A stretch of DNA of 61,914 nt. It comes from Humibacillus sp. DSM 29435. Its GTDB lineage: Bacteria; Actinomycetota; Actinomycetes; Actinomycetales; Dermatophilaceae. A model generated the notes under the pieces. The model did not search any database and was not told the DNA's origin. It worked only from the letters and a program-made list of their open reading frames with translations. Below, piece by piece: positions 52,155 through 61,800 of the stretch. The stretch is taken from NCBI RefSeq assembly GCF_001758225.1, contig NZ_MAST01000019.1, positions 1-61,914 on the forward strand, written 5' to 3'. Position 1 is the first letter of the stretch. Each line of letters opens with the position of its first letter. A program made the translations under genes and the position numbers.

Positions 52155-53596
52155 GGCAACGGCCCCTGCATGATCTTGCCGCGGCCGCTTCGGCCCAGAA
52201 CGGAGTGCGTGCGGGCGTACACGAAGTACCACGCGACCGCGGCCGCGATCCAGACCACGAAGACGTAGAGGGTCACGGCTCGCAGGCTGGTGATGATCCA
52301 CAACGAGCCCACGATCGACAGGATCGGGGTGACGGGGTAGAAGGGCACCCGGAAGCCGCGCGGCAGGTCAGGAGACCGGTGGCGCAGGATCATGACGCCG
52401 ATCGAGACGGTGATGAACGCGGCCAGGGTGCCGATGCTCGTCATCTCGGCCAGGAAGTTGATCGGGATGAGCCCAGCGAGCAGCGACACCACCACCGCGA
52501 CGATCACGGTGTTGTGCACCGGGGTCAGGGTGCGAGGGTTGACCTTGTGGAAGATCGGCGGCACCATGCCGTCTCGAGACATCGCGAACAGAATGCGGGT
52601 CTGGCCGTATAGCGAGACCAGCGTCACGCTGAAGATCGAGATGATGGCGCCGGCTGCCAGCACGGTGCCCGGCCAGGTCGACCCGGTCACCTGTTGCAGG
52701 ATCTGCGAGAGGCCGGCCTCCTGGTTCTTGAACCCTTCGACCGGCTGGGCGGCCACGGCCACGATCGCGACCAGCACGTAGAGCGTGGTGACGACCACCA
52801 ACGAGATGAAGATGGCCAGCGGCAGGTTGCGCCTCGGGTTCTTGGCCTCCTCTCCGGCCGTCGCGACCCCGTCGAGGCCGATGTAGGAGAAGAAGATGAT
52901 GCCGGCGGCCGAGGTGACGCCGCTGAAGCCGAACGGGGTGAAGTCGCTCATGTTGTCGGAGTTCCAGCCCTGGAAGGCGATGACGATGAACATGACCAGG
53001 ATGGCGATCTTGATCAGCACCATGACGGCGTTGGCCGTCGTCGACTCGCTCGTGCCCCGGATCAGCAGTGCTGCGCAGGCCGCGATGAGAATGACGGCGG
53101 GCAGGTTGAAGATGCCGCCCTGCTCTGGGGCGTTCGACAACACGTCGGGGATGGTGAAGCCGAAGAGGTTGTTCAGCAGCTGGTTGACGTACTCCGACCA
53201 CCCCACCGCGACAGCGGCACCGGCCACCCCCCATTCGAGCAGCAGGCAGGCACCCACCCCGAGAGCCGTCAGCTCGCCGAGAGTGGCGTAGGCGTAGGAG
53301 TAGGAAGATCCCGCCACCGGCACCGCGCTCGCCAGCTCTGCGTAGCAGACGGCGGTCAGACCCGCCACGACACCGGCGATGAGGAACGACCCGATCACGG
53401 CCGGGCCGGCGATGGGCACGGCCTGGCTCAGGATGAAGAAGATGCCCGTGCCGATCGTGCCACCGATTCCGATGGCCGAGAGCGGAAGGAGGCCGATGGT
53501 GCGTTTCAGCTCACCGCTGTCACTGTCGCCGCCCGTGTCTTCGGACGTCTGCTGCACTGGCTTTCGACGCAGCACCTGATCGCGAACTGACGACAT
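52151..53596 (-). CDS. APC-family amino acid permease
   Basis: 481 residues with twelve predicted helices. The family signature GIGGTIGTGIFFILSQ is in helix 1, FFSYIGLDGVATAGEEAKNP in helix 6, and FAMSRDGMVPPIFHKVNPRT follows helix 8. It resembles cationic-amino-acid (CAT-like) transporters of actinobacteria. ATG 53596 has GGGAGGGA upstream. It heads an operon with Usp, the ThDP enzyme and the amino-acid dehydrogenase; a CRP-like site lies just upstream. Confidence 0.92.
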   Translation of the reverse strand: MSSVRDQVLRRKPVQQTSEDTGGDSDSGELKRTIGLLPLSAIGIGGTIGTGIFFILSQAVPIAGPAVIGSFLIAGVVAGLTAVCYAELASAVPVAGSSYSYAYATLGELTALGVGACLLLEWGVAGAAVAVGWSEYVNQLLNNLFGFTIPDVLSNAPEQGGIFNLPAVILIAACAALLIRGTSESTTANAVMVLIKIAILVMFIVIAFQGWNSDNMSDFTPFGFSGVTSAAGIIFFSYIGLDGVATAGEEAKNPRRNLPLAIFISLVVVTTLYVLVAIVAVAAQPVEGFKNQEAGLSQILQQVTGSTWPGTVLAAGAIISIFSVTLVSLYGQTRILFAMSRDGMVPPIFHKVNPRTLTPVHNTVIVAVVVSLLAGLIPINFLAEMTSIGTLAAFITVSIGVMILRHRSPDLPRGFRVPFYPVTPILSIVGSLWIITSLRAVTLYVFVVWIAAAVAWYFVYARTHSVLGRSGRGKIMQGPLP

Positions 53597-53612
53597 GAGA
53601 TCCCTCCCGAGG

Positions 53613-53628
53613 ATGTGATCCGCGTCAC
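53613..53628. promoter_or_regulatory. CRP/GlxR-like site
   Basis: TGTGA-TCCGCG-TCACG, one base from the TGTGA-N6-TCACA consensus of CRP and the actinobacterial cAMP regulators. It ends 17 bp before the permease start, a position suited to control of that operon. Confidence 0.6.
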
Positions 53629-53711
53629 GCTAGCAGCACCCTCGCCGTTCACCGGGGCGAGAAAGGTCACCTGCTTGTCACGCTCGACCAGAGGGAGGAG
53701 GAGGACGCGGC

Positions 53712-55298
53712 TCAGTCGACGCGCACCGTGACGGTGTGGATGCCGCTCGCACCGTCGGGCGCCGGGGGCGCTTCGAAGGGCGACTGCACCTCACCGGTGT
53801 TGTCGTAGGCCCGCACCCGAACCTCGTGGCTGCCCGAGGTGGCGTCCCACTCGTAGACCCACTGGCGCCACGCGTCGATGCTCGCGTCGACGGCGAGTCG
53901 GGCGGGGGTCCAGGGGCCCGTGTCGACCTGTACCTCGACCTTGGAGATACCGCGGTGCTGGGCCCAGGCCACGCCGGCCACGGCCACCTTGCCCGCCTTG
54001 ACCGAGGCGCCCGAGCGAGGGACGTCGATGCGCGACTCCGTCTTGACCGGGCCCTTCGGCGACCAGCCCCGGGGGGTCCAGTAGCCCTGGTCACTGGCGA
54101 AGGTCGTCACCTTGAGCTCGCTGACCCACTTCGTGGCCGACACGTAGCCGTAGAGACCGGGCACGACGATGCGCGCTGGGAAACCGTGTTCGAACGGCAG
54201 CGGCTGGCCGTTCATGCGAATCGCGATGAGGGAGTTGCGGTCGTCGGTCAGTGCCTCGATCGGGGTTCCGGCCGTGAAGCCGTCGACGCTCCGGGAGAGC
54301 ACCATGTCGGCACCCGGCTTGGGCCGGGCCATCTTAAGCAGCTCGCGCACGGGCCAGCCGGTCCACACGGCGTTGCCGGTCAGCTCTCCCCCGACCTCGT
54401 TGGAGACGCACATCAACGTCACCAGCGCCTCCTGCATGGGCTTGGACTGCAAGGTCGCCCAGTCGATCTCGATCTCCTCCTCGACCATGCCCGTGACCTT
54501 CAGCGTCCAGGTGCTGGCGTCGACCCGCGGCACGACGATCGCGGTGTCGATGCGGTAGAAGTCGTCGTTCGGCACGACGAAAGGCGCGACGCCCGGGATC
54601 TTGAGGTCGGCACCGGGCGGGATCGTCACCGTGTTCGACGGCGCAGGGGCCTTGGCGACGGCAGCATCGCGAGAGGCGGTGGCCGCGGCGGAGTCGCCAG
54701 TGATGAAGTTGCCGAACCAGGCCGCCACGATGCCCAGCCCCCCGCCGAGCACCCACCGTCGCGTCGGGCTCTCGGCCTCACGCGAGGCGGCGCCACCGGA
54801 GCGGCGCAACGCGTCCATGCCGACGCCGCGGCGCAGGAACCACAGACCGGCAATGGTGCCGAGCAGGGTGGGCACCACGTCGGCCAGGGCGGCCCCGGGG
54901 CGTGAGAGCACGGCCGCCATGCCCACGAGGCCCACCAGGGCGAAGAGGGTCAGGCCGAGCGGCATCCGACGCCTCACGACCAGGCCGATGACGGCGCAGA
55001 TCACCGCCAGTGCGACGGCCGTACCGACCAGCAGCGCACGCTTGTCGTTCGTGCCGAACGTCGCGATGGCGAAGTCCTTGAGCCACGCCGGCGTGCGGTC
55101 GATGAAGGCGCCGCTCACTGCGGCGATGGGGGCCGGCTGACCGCCGGCCTGGCCCAGCGCCTGGAACAGGGCCGCGAGGAGGGTGCCGAGACCCACCGTG
55201 ACCAGCCCCGCCACGACACCGTCGACGGCTCCGACCCACCGGGGCGGTGGCGTTTCGGAGGGGGTCGTGACGGGTGCGCTCGAGGTGGTGACGGTCAT
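53712..55298 (-). CDS. Membrane-anchored molybdopterin-dependent oxidoreductase (sulfite oxidase-like)
   Basis: 528 residues. The N-terminal 200 residues have about five membrane helices; the rest is extracytoplasmic. The Mo-domain contains VTLMCVSNEVGGELTGNAVW, whose Cys should ligate molybdenum, followed by FEHGFPARIVVPGLYGYVSA and KWVSELKVTT. A C-terminal immunoglobulin-like dimerisation domain follows (VAVAGVAWAQHRGISKVEVQ). It resembles YedY/sulfite-oxidase-type proteins of actinobacteria; the substrate is unknown. ATG 55298 overlaps the rdgB stop. Confidence 0.9.
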   Translation of the reverse strand: MTVTTSSAPVTTPSETPPPRWVGAVDGVVAGLVTVGLGTLLAALFQALGQAGGQPAPIAAVSGAFIDRTPAWLKDFAIATFGTNDKRALLVGTAVALAVICAVIGLVVRRRMPLGLTLFALVGLVGMAAVLSRPGAALADVVPTLLGTIAGLWFLRRGVGMDALRRSGGAASREAESPTRRWVLGGGLGIVAAWFGNFITGDSAAATASRDAAVAKAPAPSNTVTIPPGADLKIPGVAPFVVPNDDFYRIDTAIVVPRVDASTWTLKVTGMVEEEIEIDWATLQSKPMQEALVTLMCVSNEVGGELTGNAVWTGWPVRELLKMARPKPGADMVLSRSVDGFTAGTPIEALTDDRNSLIAIRMNGQPLPFEHGFPARIVVPGLYGYVSATKWVSELKVTTFASDQGYWTPRGWSPKGPVKTESRIDVPRSGASVKAGKVAVAGVAWAQHRGISKVEVQVDTGPWTPARLAVDASIDAWRQWVYEWDATSGSHEVRVRAYDNTGEVQSPFEAPPAPDGASGIHTVTVRVD

Positions 55299-55939
55299 GG
55301 ACTCAGGTACTCCTTCAGGTGCGGCACGAGGGCCCGGAAGGCCAGGGCCCGGTGCGAGACGTCGTTCTTCTCGTCAGGGGTGAACTGCGCCAACGTGCGG
55401 CCGCCGCCCGAACGGTGGTCGGTCTGCGGGTCGATGGGCTGGTTGGTGGGCACGAAGATCGGGTCGTAGCCGAAGCCACCCGTGCCGGCCGGCTCTCGCG
55501 CCACCCGGCCGGGGAAGTGCCCGAGCTCGGTGGCAGCCCGACCGTCGGGCAGCACGAGGGAGGCGGCACAGACGAAGGCCGCCCCGCGGTGCTCGTCGCG
55601 CACGTCACCGAGCTGCGCGAGCAGCAGCTCGAGGTTGGCGCGGTCGCCGCGGCCGCCTGACCAGCGAGCGCTGAAGATGCCCGGTGACCCACCGAGCACG
55701 TCGACCGAGATTCCTGAGTCGTCGGCCAACGCGGGCAGCCCGGTCGCGGCCGCTGCGGAGGCGGCTTTCAGGGTCGCGTTCTGCTCGAACGTGACGCCGT
55801 CCTCGACAACGTCGGGCGCCTCCGGAAACTCGTCGAGACCGACGATCGTCAGACCGAGCTCGTCGCAGACGTCACCGAGGATGCCGCGCAGCTCGTCGAC
55901 CTTGTGCGCGTTGCGGGTTGCGAGCACCACGCGGGTCAT
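55295..55939 (-). CDS. rdgB: XTP/dITP diphosphatase (non-canonical purine NTP pyrophosphatase)
   Basis: 214 residues of the Ham1/RdgB family, which removes ITP, dITP and XTP from the nucleotide pool. Motifs: [69 protein letters not shown] and [13 protein letters not shown] 55939 overlaps the rph stop (ATGA). The rph-rdgB coupling matches mycobacteria (Rv1340-Rv1341). Confidence 0.96.
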   Translation of the reverse strand: MTRVVLATRNAHKVDELRGILGDVCDELGLTIVGLDEFPEAPDVVEDGVTFEQNATLKAASAAAATGLPALADDSGISVDVLGGSPGIFSARWSGGRGDRANLELLLAQLGDVRDEHRGAAFVCAASLVLPDGRAATELGHFPGRVAREPAGTGGFGYDPIFVPTNQPIDPQTDHRSGGGRTLAQFTPDEKNDVSHRALAFRALVPHLKEYLSP

Positions 55940-56739
55940 GCGGGCGCTCCGCCGGGTCGAGCCACCGGTTCGCCGCTCGTCGCCGCCTGCTGCAGCGCGG
56001 TCAGGTCGGCACACCCCTTCGTCGCCAGGTCGAGCAGCTCGCCCAGCAGCATCCGGTCGAAGGGCTCGCCTTCGGCGGTGCCCTGCACCTCGACGAAGCG
56101 CCCGTCGCCGGTCATGACGACGTTCATGTCGGTCTCGGCGGTGCTGTCCTCGGGGTAGTCGAGGTCGAGCAGGGGCCGGCCGCCCACGATGCCCACCGAC
56201 ACGGCCGCGACCGAACCACGGAGGGGCTGCGCGTTCTTGCCGATCAGGCCTTTGGCCCGGGCGTCCTCGACGGCGTCGTTGAGCGCCACCCAGGCTCCCG
56301 TGATTGCCGCCGTTCGCGTGCCCCCGTCGGCCTGCAGCACGTCACAGTCGAGCACGATCGTGTTCTCGCCGAGGGCCTTGGTGTCGATGACGGCCCGGAG
56401 GCTACGACCGATGAGCCGGCTGATCTCGTGGGTGCGGCCGCCGATGCGCCCCTTGACGCTCTCGCGGTCGGAGCGGGTGTTGGTGGCTCGCGGCAGCATC
56501 GCGTACTCGGCCGTCACCCAGCCGGTGCCCTTGCCCTTCAGCCAACGGGGGACGCCCGCGGTGAAGGAGGCCGCGCACAGCACCCGGGTGCGCCCGAACT
56601 CGACGAGCACGCTCCCCTCGGCGTGGTCGAGCCAGTTGCGCGTGATGCGCACCTCGCGGGTCTCGTCGGGCGACCGCCCGTCAGCACGGACGCGGTGGGC
56701 AGGGCTGGGCTGGGCAGTCATACCGCCGAGGCTAGCCAT
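55936..56739 (-). CDS. rph: Ribonuclease PH
   Basis: 267 residues, or 261 from ATG 56721. It trims tRNA 3' ends phosphorolytically. Conserved segments: [77 protein letters not shown] and [20 protein letters not shown]. It follows the same order as in mycobacteria: Rv1339-like hydrolase, rph, rdgB, here with an aldo/keto reductase inserted. Confidence 0.96.
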   Translation of the reverse strand: MASLGGMTAQPSPAHRVRADGRSPDETREVRITRNWLDHAEGSVLVEFGRTRVLCAASFTAGVPRWLKGKGTGWVTAEYAMLPRATNTRSDRESVKGRIGGRTHEISRLIGRSLRAVIDTKALGENTIVLDCDVLQADGGTRTAAITGAWVALNDAVEDARAKGLIGKNAQPLRGSVAAVSVGIVGGRPLLDLDYPEDSTAETDMNVVMTGDGRFVEVQGTAEGEPFDRMLLGELLDLATKGCADLTALQQAATSGEPVARPGGAPA

Positions 56740-56845
56740 GCCTCAACGGTAAGCCCGCATCGAGCCCACCGTCGGCCCTCGACGGGCGCTGCCGCGGTCG
56801 GTAAGGAGCCGGTAAGCGTCCGTCGAGGAGCGGGAGCGGGGCCGG

Positions 56846-57715
56846 TCAGCCGGCGTCGGTGGCCGAGAGGGACTCGAGCTCGGCGGCCGTGAGCTCGAGG
56901 TCACCGGCCTGCGAGGAGTCGGTGATGCTCTCGGGCCGGGAGCTTCCGGGGATCGGGATCACCACGGGCGCCAACGCGAGCTCCCACGCGAGCGCCACCT
57001 GCTGCGGGCTGACGTCGTGGGCCTTGGCCACCTCGGCGAAAGCGTCATGGTCATCGCCCAGGCCGGCCGCGCTCTTGATGCCACCGAGCGGGCTCCAGGG
57101 CAGAAAGGCGATGCCCAGCTCGGCGCACAGGTCGAGCTCGGGCCGGCTGCTGCGGAACTTCGGTGAAAACTGGTTCTGCACCGACACGAGGCGACCGCCC
57201 AGAACCTGCTGCGCCGCTCGGATCTGGCCAGGGTCGGCGTTGGAGATGCCCGCCATGCGGATCACGCCCTCGTCGAGCAGGTCAGCGAGCGCGCCCACCG
57301 ACTCCTCGTAGGGAACATCGGGGTCGGGACGGTGGAACTGGTAGAGCGCGATGGCGTCGCCCCCCAGTCGCTGCAGCGAGGCCTTGGCGGCCTCCTTGAT
57401 GTACTCGGGCCGGCCGTTGACGGTCCACGACCCGTCGCCCGGTCGCAGGTGACCGCCCTTGGTGGCGACCACGATGTCGTCGGTGCTGCCCGCGTACGAA
57501 CCCAGCGCCTTGGCGATGAGGCTCTCGTTGTGGCCCACCTCGTCGGCATGGAGGTGGTAGGCGTCAGCGGTGTCGATGAAGGTGACACCGGCATCCAGAG
57601 CGGCGTGGATGGTACGCACCGAACGCTCCTCGTCGGGCCGCCCTTCGATCGACATCGGCATCCCGCCGAGGCCGATGGCGCTGACGGTGAGCTCTCCGAG
57701 GGTGCGCTGCTTCAT
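56846..57715 (-). CDS. Aldo/keto reductase
   Basis: 289 residues, NADPH-dependent TIM-barrel oxidoreductase. The catalytic tetrad is visible: Asp and Tyr in TFIDTADAYHLHADEVGHNE, Lys in VVATKGGHLRP, His in ALYQFHRPDP. The C-terminal cofactor motif is PVVIPIPGSSRPESITDS. ATG 57715 begins MKQRTLGELTVSAIGLGGMP. It interrupts the otherwise conserved Rv1339-rph neighbourhood, so it was probably inserted in this lineage. Substrate unknown. Confidence 0.92.
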   Translation of the reverse strand: MKQRTLGELTVSAIGLGGMPMSIEGRPDEERSVRTIHAALDAGVTFIDTADAYHLHADEVGHNESLIAKALGSYAGSTDDIVVATKGGHLRPGDGSWTVNGRPEYIKEAAKASLQRLGGDAIALYQFHRPDPDVPYEESVGALADLLDEGVIRMAGISNADPGQIRAAQQVLGGRLVSVQNQFSPKFRSSRPELDLCAELGIAFLPWSPLGGIKSAAGLGDDHDAFAEVAKAHDVSPQQVALAWELALAPVVIPIPGSSRPESITDSSQAGDLELTAAELESLSATDAG

Positions 57716-57775
57716 GGTGTCTCCTGTTCGACGAACAACGTGGGGTCAGGCGCCCGGCTACCCGCCGGAGCGGGC

Positions 57776-58552
57776 TCACACGGGGTAGGTGCGGTCGGGC
57801 TCCGCGAGCTCGACCTTCCCATTCCATACCCGAGCGGCCTGGTCACGGCACACCTCTGGGTCGTTCCACGCAGGCAGATGGGTCAGCATCAGCCGGGACA
57901 CCCCGCCGGCCTCGAGCGCTGCCGTGGCTGCGCGGCTACCCGAGAGGTGGATGCCGCGCACGTCGTCTCGGCCGTCGACGAAGGCCGAGTCGGCGAGCAC
58001 GAGGTCGGCGCGCGTCATGAGCACGCCCAGCTGGTCGCACGCATCGGTGTCGCCGGTGTAGGCGAGCGTGCGGCCGTTCGCCTCGACTCGGAAGCCGTAG
58101 GCCTCGATCGGGTGCTCGACCCGCACCGGGGTGATGCGGAACGGGCCGACGACGATCGGCTCGCGGTCGGTGACATCGTGGAAGTCGAAGACGCCGGGGA
58201 CGTTCTCGACCTGGGTGTTGCCGTAGGCCGTCGCGATGTGCGCCGCCGTGCCCACCGGGCCCCACACCGGCATCCCCGCGCCCGACGAAGGGCCAGACCC
58301 GCGCGGGCCATATTTGAGCATGACGTAGAGCCCACAGAGGTCGATGCAGTGGTCGACGTGCAGGTGGCTGATCACGACGGCGTCGACAGCAGCCGGCTCG
58401 ATGTGTCGTTGCAGAGCGCCGAGCGCCCCGCTGCCGAGGTCGAGCACGACGCTCCACACGCGTCCGTCGCGCTCAGCCCGAACGAGGTAGCTCGAGGCAG
58501 GTGACGCCGGCCCCGCGAAGGAGCCTGAGCAGCCGACGATCGTCACATCCAC
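57776..58552 (-). CDS. MBL-fold hydrolase, Rv1339-like (putative cAMP phosphodiesterase)
   Basis: 258 residues of the metallo-beta-lactamase fold. Metal ligands: VISHLHVDHCIDL (HxHxDH), RVEHPIEAYGF, LAYTGDTDACDQL (Asp) and LMLTHLPAW (His). Order and neighbours (upstream of rph-rdgB, downstream of clpS-DUF2017) match M. tuberculosis Rv1339, reported as an atypical class II cAMP phosphodiesterase. Activity here is inferred from that orthology. Confidence 0.85.
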   Translation of the reverse strand: MDVTIVGCSGSFAGPASPASSYLVRAERDGRVWSVVLDLGSGALGALQRHIEPAAVDAVVISHLHVDHCIDLCGLYVMLKYGPRGSGPSSGAGMPVWGPVGTAAHIATAYGNTQVENVPGVFDFHDVTDREPIVVGPFRITPVRVEHPIEAYGFRVEANGRTLAYTGDTDACDQLGVLMTRADLVLADSAFVDGRDDVRGIHLSGSRAATAALEAGGVSRLMLTHLPAWNDPEVCRDQAARVWNGKVELAEPDRTYPV

Positions 58553-58608
58553 GGGCCGAGCCTAGGTGCCGCCGCCGACCCCCGTCGGGGAGCGGCACGT
58601 CGACTGCG

Positions 58609-59286
58609 TCACACGGACGGCTCGGGTGGGCTCTCACCCATGACCGCATGGGTCAGACTCTCCTGCATCCAGGTCAGGAAGTCGTACCAGGCCAGGGCGT
58701 AGCCGAGCGGGTCGTCGTCGGCAATGGTCTCCATCAGGTCGTGCAGGCGAGCGGCATCCTCCTCGGTGCGCATCCCCATCCGTTCGCCCAGCAGCAGGCG
58801 CACGTCGGTGAGGGCCATCAGAAAGGCCGGAGCCTGCTCGGCATCGAGCACCACCCGGTCACCGGATGCCGTTCCCGCCGCTTCCAGCGCCCGCAGGGCC
58901 ACGTCGAGGTTCCCACTCTTGCGCTGACGCAGGCCCTCTTCGGTGAGACGGCGGAACTCGGCTGCGACCTGGTCGTCACCGCGGTGCGCCGTCGGCAGCA
59001 GCCGGTCGAGCGCTGGGTCTCGGTCGGTGAAATCGCTGGAGTCAGAGTCGTGTTCACCGGAGGACTTATCGTCGGGGTCAGGCTGTCGCTCGCCCTCGAC
59101 CTGATCCTCGATCGCCAGGGAGACGCCCATCGAGGCAACGAGGTCGGTGAAGGGGTCGCCGGTCGACTCCACCTCGGGGGCGAGGATCAGCCGGGTCTGC
59201 TCCATCAGTCCGGCGACCATGGCGCGTTCGGTCGCATCGAGCAGCGCGACGTAGTGCTGCTTCTGGCGCAGAAAGGCGCGAGCCAT
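58609..59286 (-). CDS. DUF2017 protein
   Basis: 225 residues, mostly helical and acidic. It begins LRQKQHYVALLDATERAMVA and ends LGYALAWYDFLTWMQESLTH, with an acidic low-complexity loop near residues 65-90. DUF2017 is nearly always encoded after clpS in actinobacteria; function unknown. ATG 59286 overlaps the last base of the clpS stop (TGATG). A role with ClpS or N-degron proteolysis is a guess from this linkage. Confidence 0.88.
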   Translation of the reverse strand: MARAFLRQKQHYVALLDATERAMVAGLMEQTRLILAPEVESTGDPFTDLVASMGVSLAIEDQVEGERQPDPDDKSSGEHDSDSSDFTDRDPALDRLLPTAHRGDDQVAAEFRRLTEEGLRQRKSGNLDVALRALEAAGTASGDRVVLDAEQAPAFLMALTDVRLLLGERMGMRTEEDAARLHDLMETIADDDPLGYALAWYDFLTWMQESLTHAVMGESPPEPSV

Positions 59287-59591
59287 CAGCGGTCCTTCTC
59301 GAAGGTGGCCCAGAGGCCGTAACCCTGCAATGCCTCGACGTCGCGCTCCATCGACTCACGCGGCCCGTTCGAGACCACGGCGCGGCCCTTGTGGTGCACA
59401 TCCATCATCAGCTTCTCGCACTTGGCCCGGGGGTAGGCGAAGTAGGTCTCGAACACCCAGGTGACGTAGCTCATCAGGTTGACGGGGTCGTTCCAGACGA
59501 TCGTCACCCACGGCAGGTCGGGCGAGACGATCTCCTCGGTGGAAGTCACCTCCTCCGTCAGGGGGGCGAGCGAGAGCTGTGGGGCGAACAC
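59286..59591 (-). CDS. clpS: ATP-dependent Clp protease adaptor ClpS
   Basis: About 101 residues. The core [20 protein letters not shown] with [20 protein letters not shown] and [19 protein letters not shown] contains the N-end-rule binding residues (the [10 protein letters not shown] segment and the MxxVHxxG motif). ClpS delivers N-degron proteins to ClpC/ClpA-ClpP. GTG 59591 is the preferred start; GTG 59600 is in frame. It is divergent from pncB, as in mycobacteria. Confidence 0.95.
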   Translation of the reverse strand: MFAPQLSLAPLTEEVTSTEEIVSPDLPWVTIVWNDPVNLMSYVTWVFETYFAYPRAKCEKLMMDVHHKGRAVVSNGPRESMERDVEALQGYGLWATFEKDR

Positions 59592-59631
59592 GTCACCCAC
59601 CCTAGAGGCCGGCCACCGTAGGCTGGCGAGG

Positions 59632-60939
59632 GTGAGCCCGATTGCCGCCGGAAGCACGGCCCTGCTGACCGACCACTACGAGCTGACCATGCTCCAGGCC
59701 GCGTTGCGGTCGGGCGAGGCCCACCGTGCGTGCGTCTTCGAGACCTTCGCACGGCGGCTGCCCGACGGTCGGCGCTACGGGGTTCTCGCCGGCACCGGCC
59801 GCCTGCTCGAGGCGTTGGAGAGCTTCCGGTTCGGCGATGCCGAGCTGCGCTTCCTGCGCGACGCGAACGTGGTCGACCGGCAGACCCTCGACTGGTTGGA
59901 GGGCTACCGCTTCAGCGGCCAGATCAGCGGCTACGCCGAGGGCGAGTGCTACTTCCCTCAGTCGCCGGTGCTCGTCGTCGAGTCGACCTTCGCCGAGGGC
60001 GTCGTGCTCGAGACTCTCGCCCTGTCGATCCTCAACCATGACACGGCTATCGCCTCGGCCGCCTCCCGCATGACCAGTGCGGCCGGCGACCGCCCGTGCA
60101 TCGAGATGGGCAGCCGGCGCACTCACGAGGAGTCGGCCGTCGCCGCGGCCCGCGCTGCCTACGTGGCCGGCTTCGAGGCGACGAGCAACCTCGAGGCGGG
60201 CCGTCGCTACGGAGTGCCGACCACCGGCACGGCGGCTCATGCCTTCACTCTGCTCTACGACTCAGAACGGGAGGCCTTCACCGCGCAGGTCGAGTCGCTC
60301 GGAAAGGGTACGACCCTGCTCGTGGACACCTACGACGTGCGCGCGGCGGTCGACCTCGCCGTCGAGATCGCCGGGCCTGAGCTCGGGGCCGTGCGCCTCG
60401 ACTCGGGCGACCTGCTCATCCAGGCCAAGGAGGTGCGGGCCCAGCTCGACGCGGCCGGCAACTCCGGCACCCGCATCATCGTCACCTCCGACCTCGACGA
60501 GTACGCGATCGCGGCGTTGGCCGCCGGGCCGGTCAGCGGCTACGGCGTCGGCACCTCGCTCGTGACCGGTTCTGGTGCACCGACGGCATCCATGGTCTAC
60601 AAGCTCGTGCAGCGCGAGAACGCAGCGGGCGAGTTCGAGGGCGTGGCGAAGAAGAGCAAGGACAAGGTGTCGGTCGGTGGCCGCAAGTGGGCCCTGCGCC
60701 GGCTTACCGATCGGGGCGTGGCCCAGGCCGAGGTCATCGGCATCGGCGAGCTGCCCGCCAACGACGGCAACGACCGCCCACTGATGGTGGGCCTCGTGCG
60801 CGACGGTGAGGTCATCGACCACCAGGACATCCACGAGGGACGCGCCCGCCACCTCGCCTCTCGGACCGAGCTGCCCCGGGCGGCCACCCAGCTCTCCCGC
60901 GGGGAGCCCGTCATCCCCACCGTCTACGAGAAGGACTGA
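59632..60939 (+). CDS. pncB: Nicotinate phosphoribosyltransferase
   Basis: 435 residues, converting nicotinate and PRPP to nicotinate mononucleotide in NAD salvage. Motifs: [18 protein letters not shown] at the N-terminus, [74 protein letters not shown] and [19 protein letters not shown] 59632 gives the normal start. The next gene, 3 bp after its stop, is nicotinamidase, which makes the nicotinate it uses. Confidence 0.96.
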   Translation: MSPIAAGSTALLTDHYELTMLQAALRSGEAHRACVFETFARRLPDGRRYGVLAGTGRLLEALESFRFGDAELRFLRDANVVDRQTLDWLEGYRFSGQISGYAEGECYFPQSPVLVVESTFAEGVVLETLALSILNHDTAIASAASRMTSAAGDRPCIEMGSRRTHEESAVAAARAAYVAGFEATSNLEAGRRYGVPTTGTAAHAFTLLYDSEREAFTAQVESLGKGTTLLVDTYDVRAAVDLAVEIAGPELGAVRLDSGDLLIQAKEVRAQLDAAGNSGTRIIVTSDLDEYAIAALAAGPVSGYGVGTSLVTGSGAPTASMVYKLVQRENAAGEFEGVAKKSKDKVSVGGRKWALRRLTDRGVAQAEVIGIGELPANDGNDRPLMVGLVRDGEVIDHQDIHEGRARHLASRTELPRAATQLSRGEPVIPTVYEKD

Positions 60940-60942
60940 GCC

Positions 60943-61584
60943 GTGACCGACCCGACCACCGGTGTCACCGACATCACCGAGGCGCCCAGCTACCGAAGGG
61001 CGCTCGTCATCGTCGACGTGCAGAACGACTTCTGTGAGGGCGGGGCCCTTGCCGTCGCGGGTGGGGCCGCGGTGGCGCACGCGGTCAACGACCACGTCGA
61101 GACCCACGCCGACCTCTACGACCACATCGTCGCGACCGCCGACTGGCACATCGACCCGGGTGACCACTTCTCCGACGAGCCCGACTTCGTCGACTCGTGG
61201 CCGGTGCACTGTGTCGCCGGCACCGAGGGAGCCGCGCTGCATCCCGCCCTGTCCGACGCGCTCGAGCACATCGAGGCCGTGTTCAAGAAGGGCGAGTACG
61301 CCGCTGCCTACAGCGGGTTCGAAGGTCACGGTGACGACGCGGCCGGCTCGACCCTCGCCGAATGGCTGCGCGAGCGGAAGGTGTCGCGGGTCGACGTCGT
61401 GGGGATCGCCACCGACCATTGCGTTCGCGCGACGGCCACCGACTCCGAGCGCGAGGGCTTCGACACCACGGTGCTGCTCGACCTGACCGCGGGGGTCTCA
61501 CGCGCCACGACGGAGGCCGCCCTGTTGCAGATGAGCGAGGCGGGCGTGCGCGCCGTCGGGACGCCTGTCGTCGAGAGCAGCTGA
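60943..61584 (+). CDS. pncA: Nicotinamidase
   Basis: 213 residues of the isochorismatase-like family, hydrolysing nicotinamide to nicotinate. The catalytic triad is visible: Asp in ALVIVDVQNDFCEGGALAV, Lys in VFKKGEYAAAYSGFEG, Cys in VVGIATDHCVRATATDS. The metal-binding segment is TADWHIDPGDHFSDEPDF. The first 17 residues are an extension. GTG 60943 lies 3 bp after pncB, so the two salvage enzymes form one operon. Confidence 0.94.
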   Translation: MTDPTTGVTDITEAPSYRRALVIVDVQNDFCEGGALAVAGGAAVAHAVNDHVETHADLYDHIVATADWHIDPGDHFSDEPDFVDSWPVHCVAGTEGAALHPALSDALEHIEAVFKKGEYAAAYSGFEGHGDDAAGSTLAEWLRERKVSRVDVVGIATDHCVRATATDSEREGFDTTVLLDLTAGVSRATTEAALLQMSEAGVRAVGTPVVESS

Positions 61585-61784
61585 ACCATCGCCCGGACGA
61601 CCACTAAATCACGCTTGGACTGACCCCGGCTGTCTTCTCGCGTCGATAGGTCTGATGCCGGCTCGCTGGTGAGTCGGAGGTCACGACGAGCACGCGAGGA
61701 TCTTTCGCTGGACATGAATCTGTCCCCACCGCAGTGCAGTTCGTGCATTCAAGCATTAGAAGTTCGAGCCTGAACCAGGTAGAA

Positions 61785-61800
61785 TCGAACACATGATCGA
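61785..61800. promoter_or_regulatory. LexA (SOS) box-like site over the start of the terminal DUF222 gene
   Basis: TCGAAC-ACAT-GATCGA has one mismatch to TCGAAC-N4-GTTCGA and contains the ATG. A TAGAAT -10 (61780-61785) and TTAGAA -35 (61756-61761) with an 18-nt spacer put the transcription start at or next to the ATG, so the mRNA would be leaderless. Confidence 0.6.
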
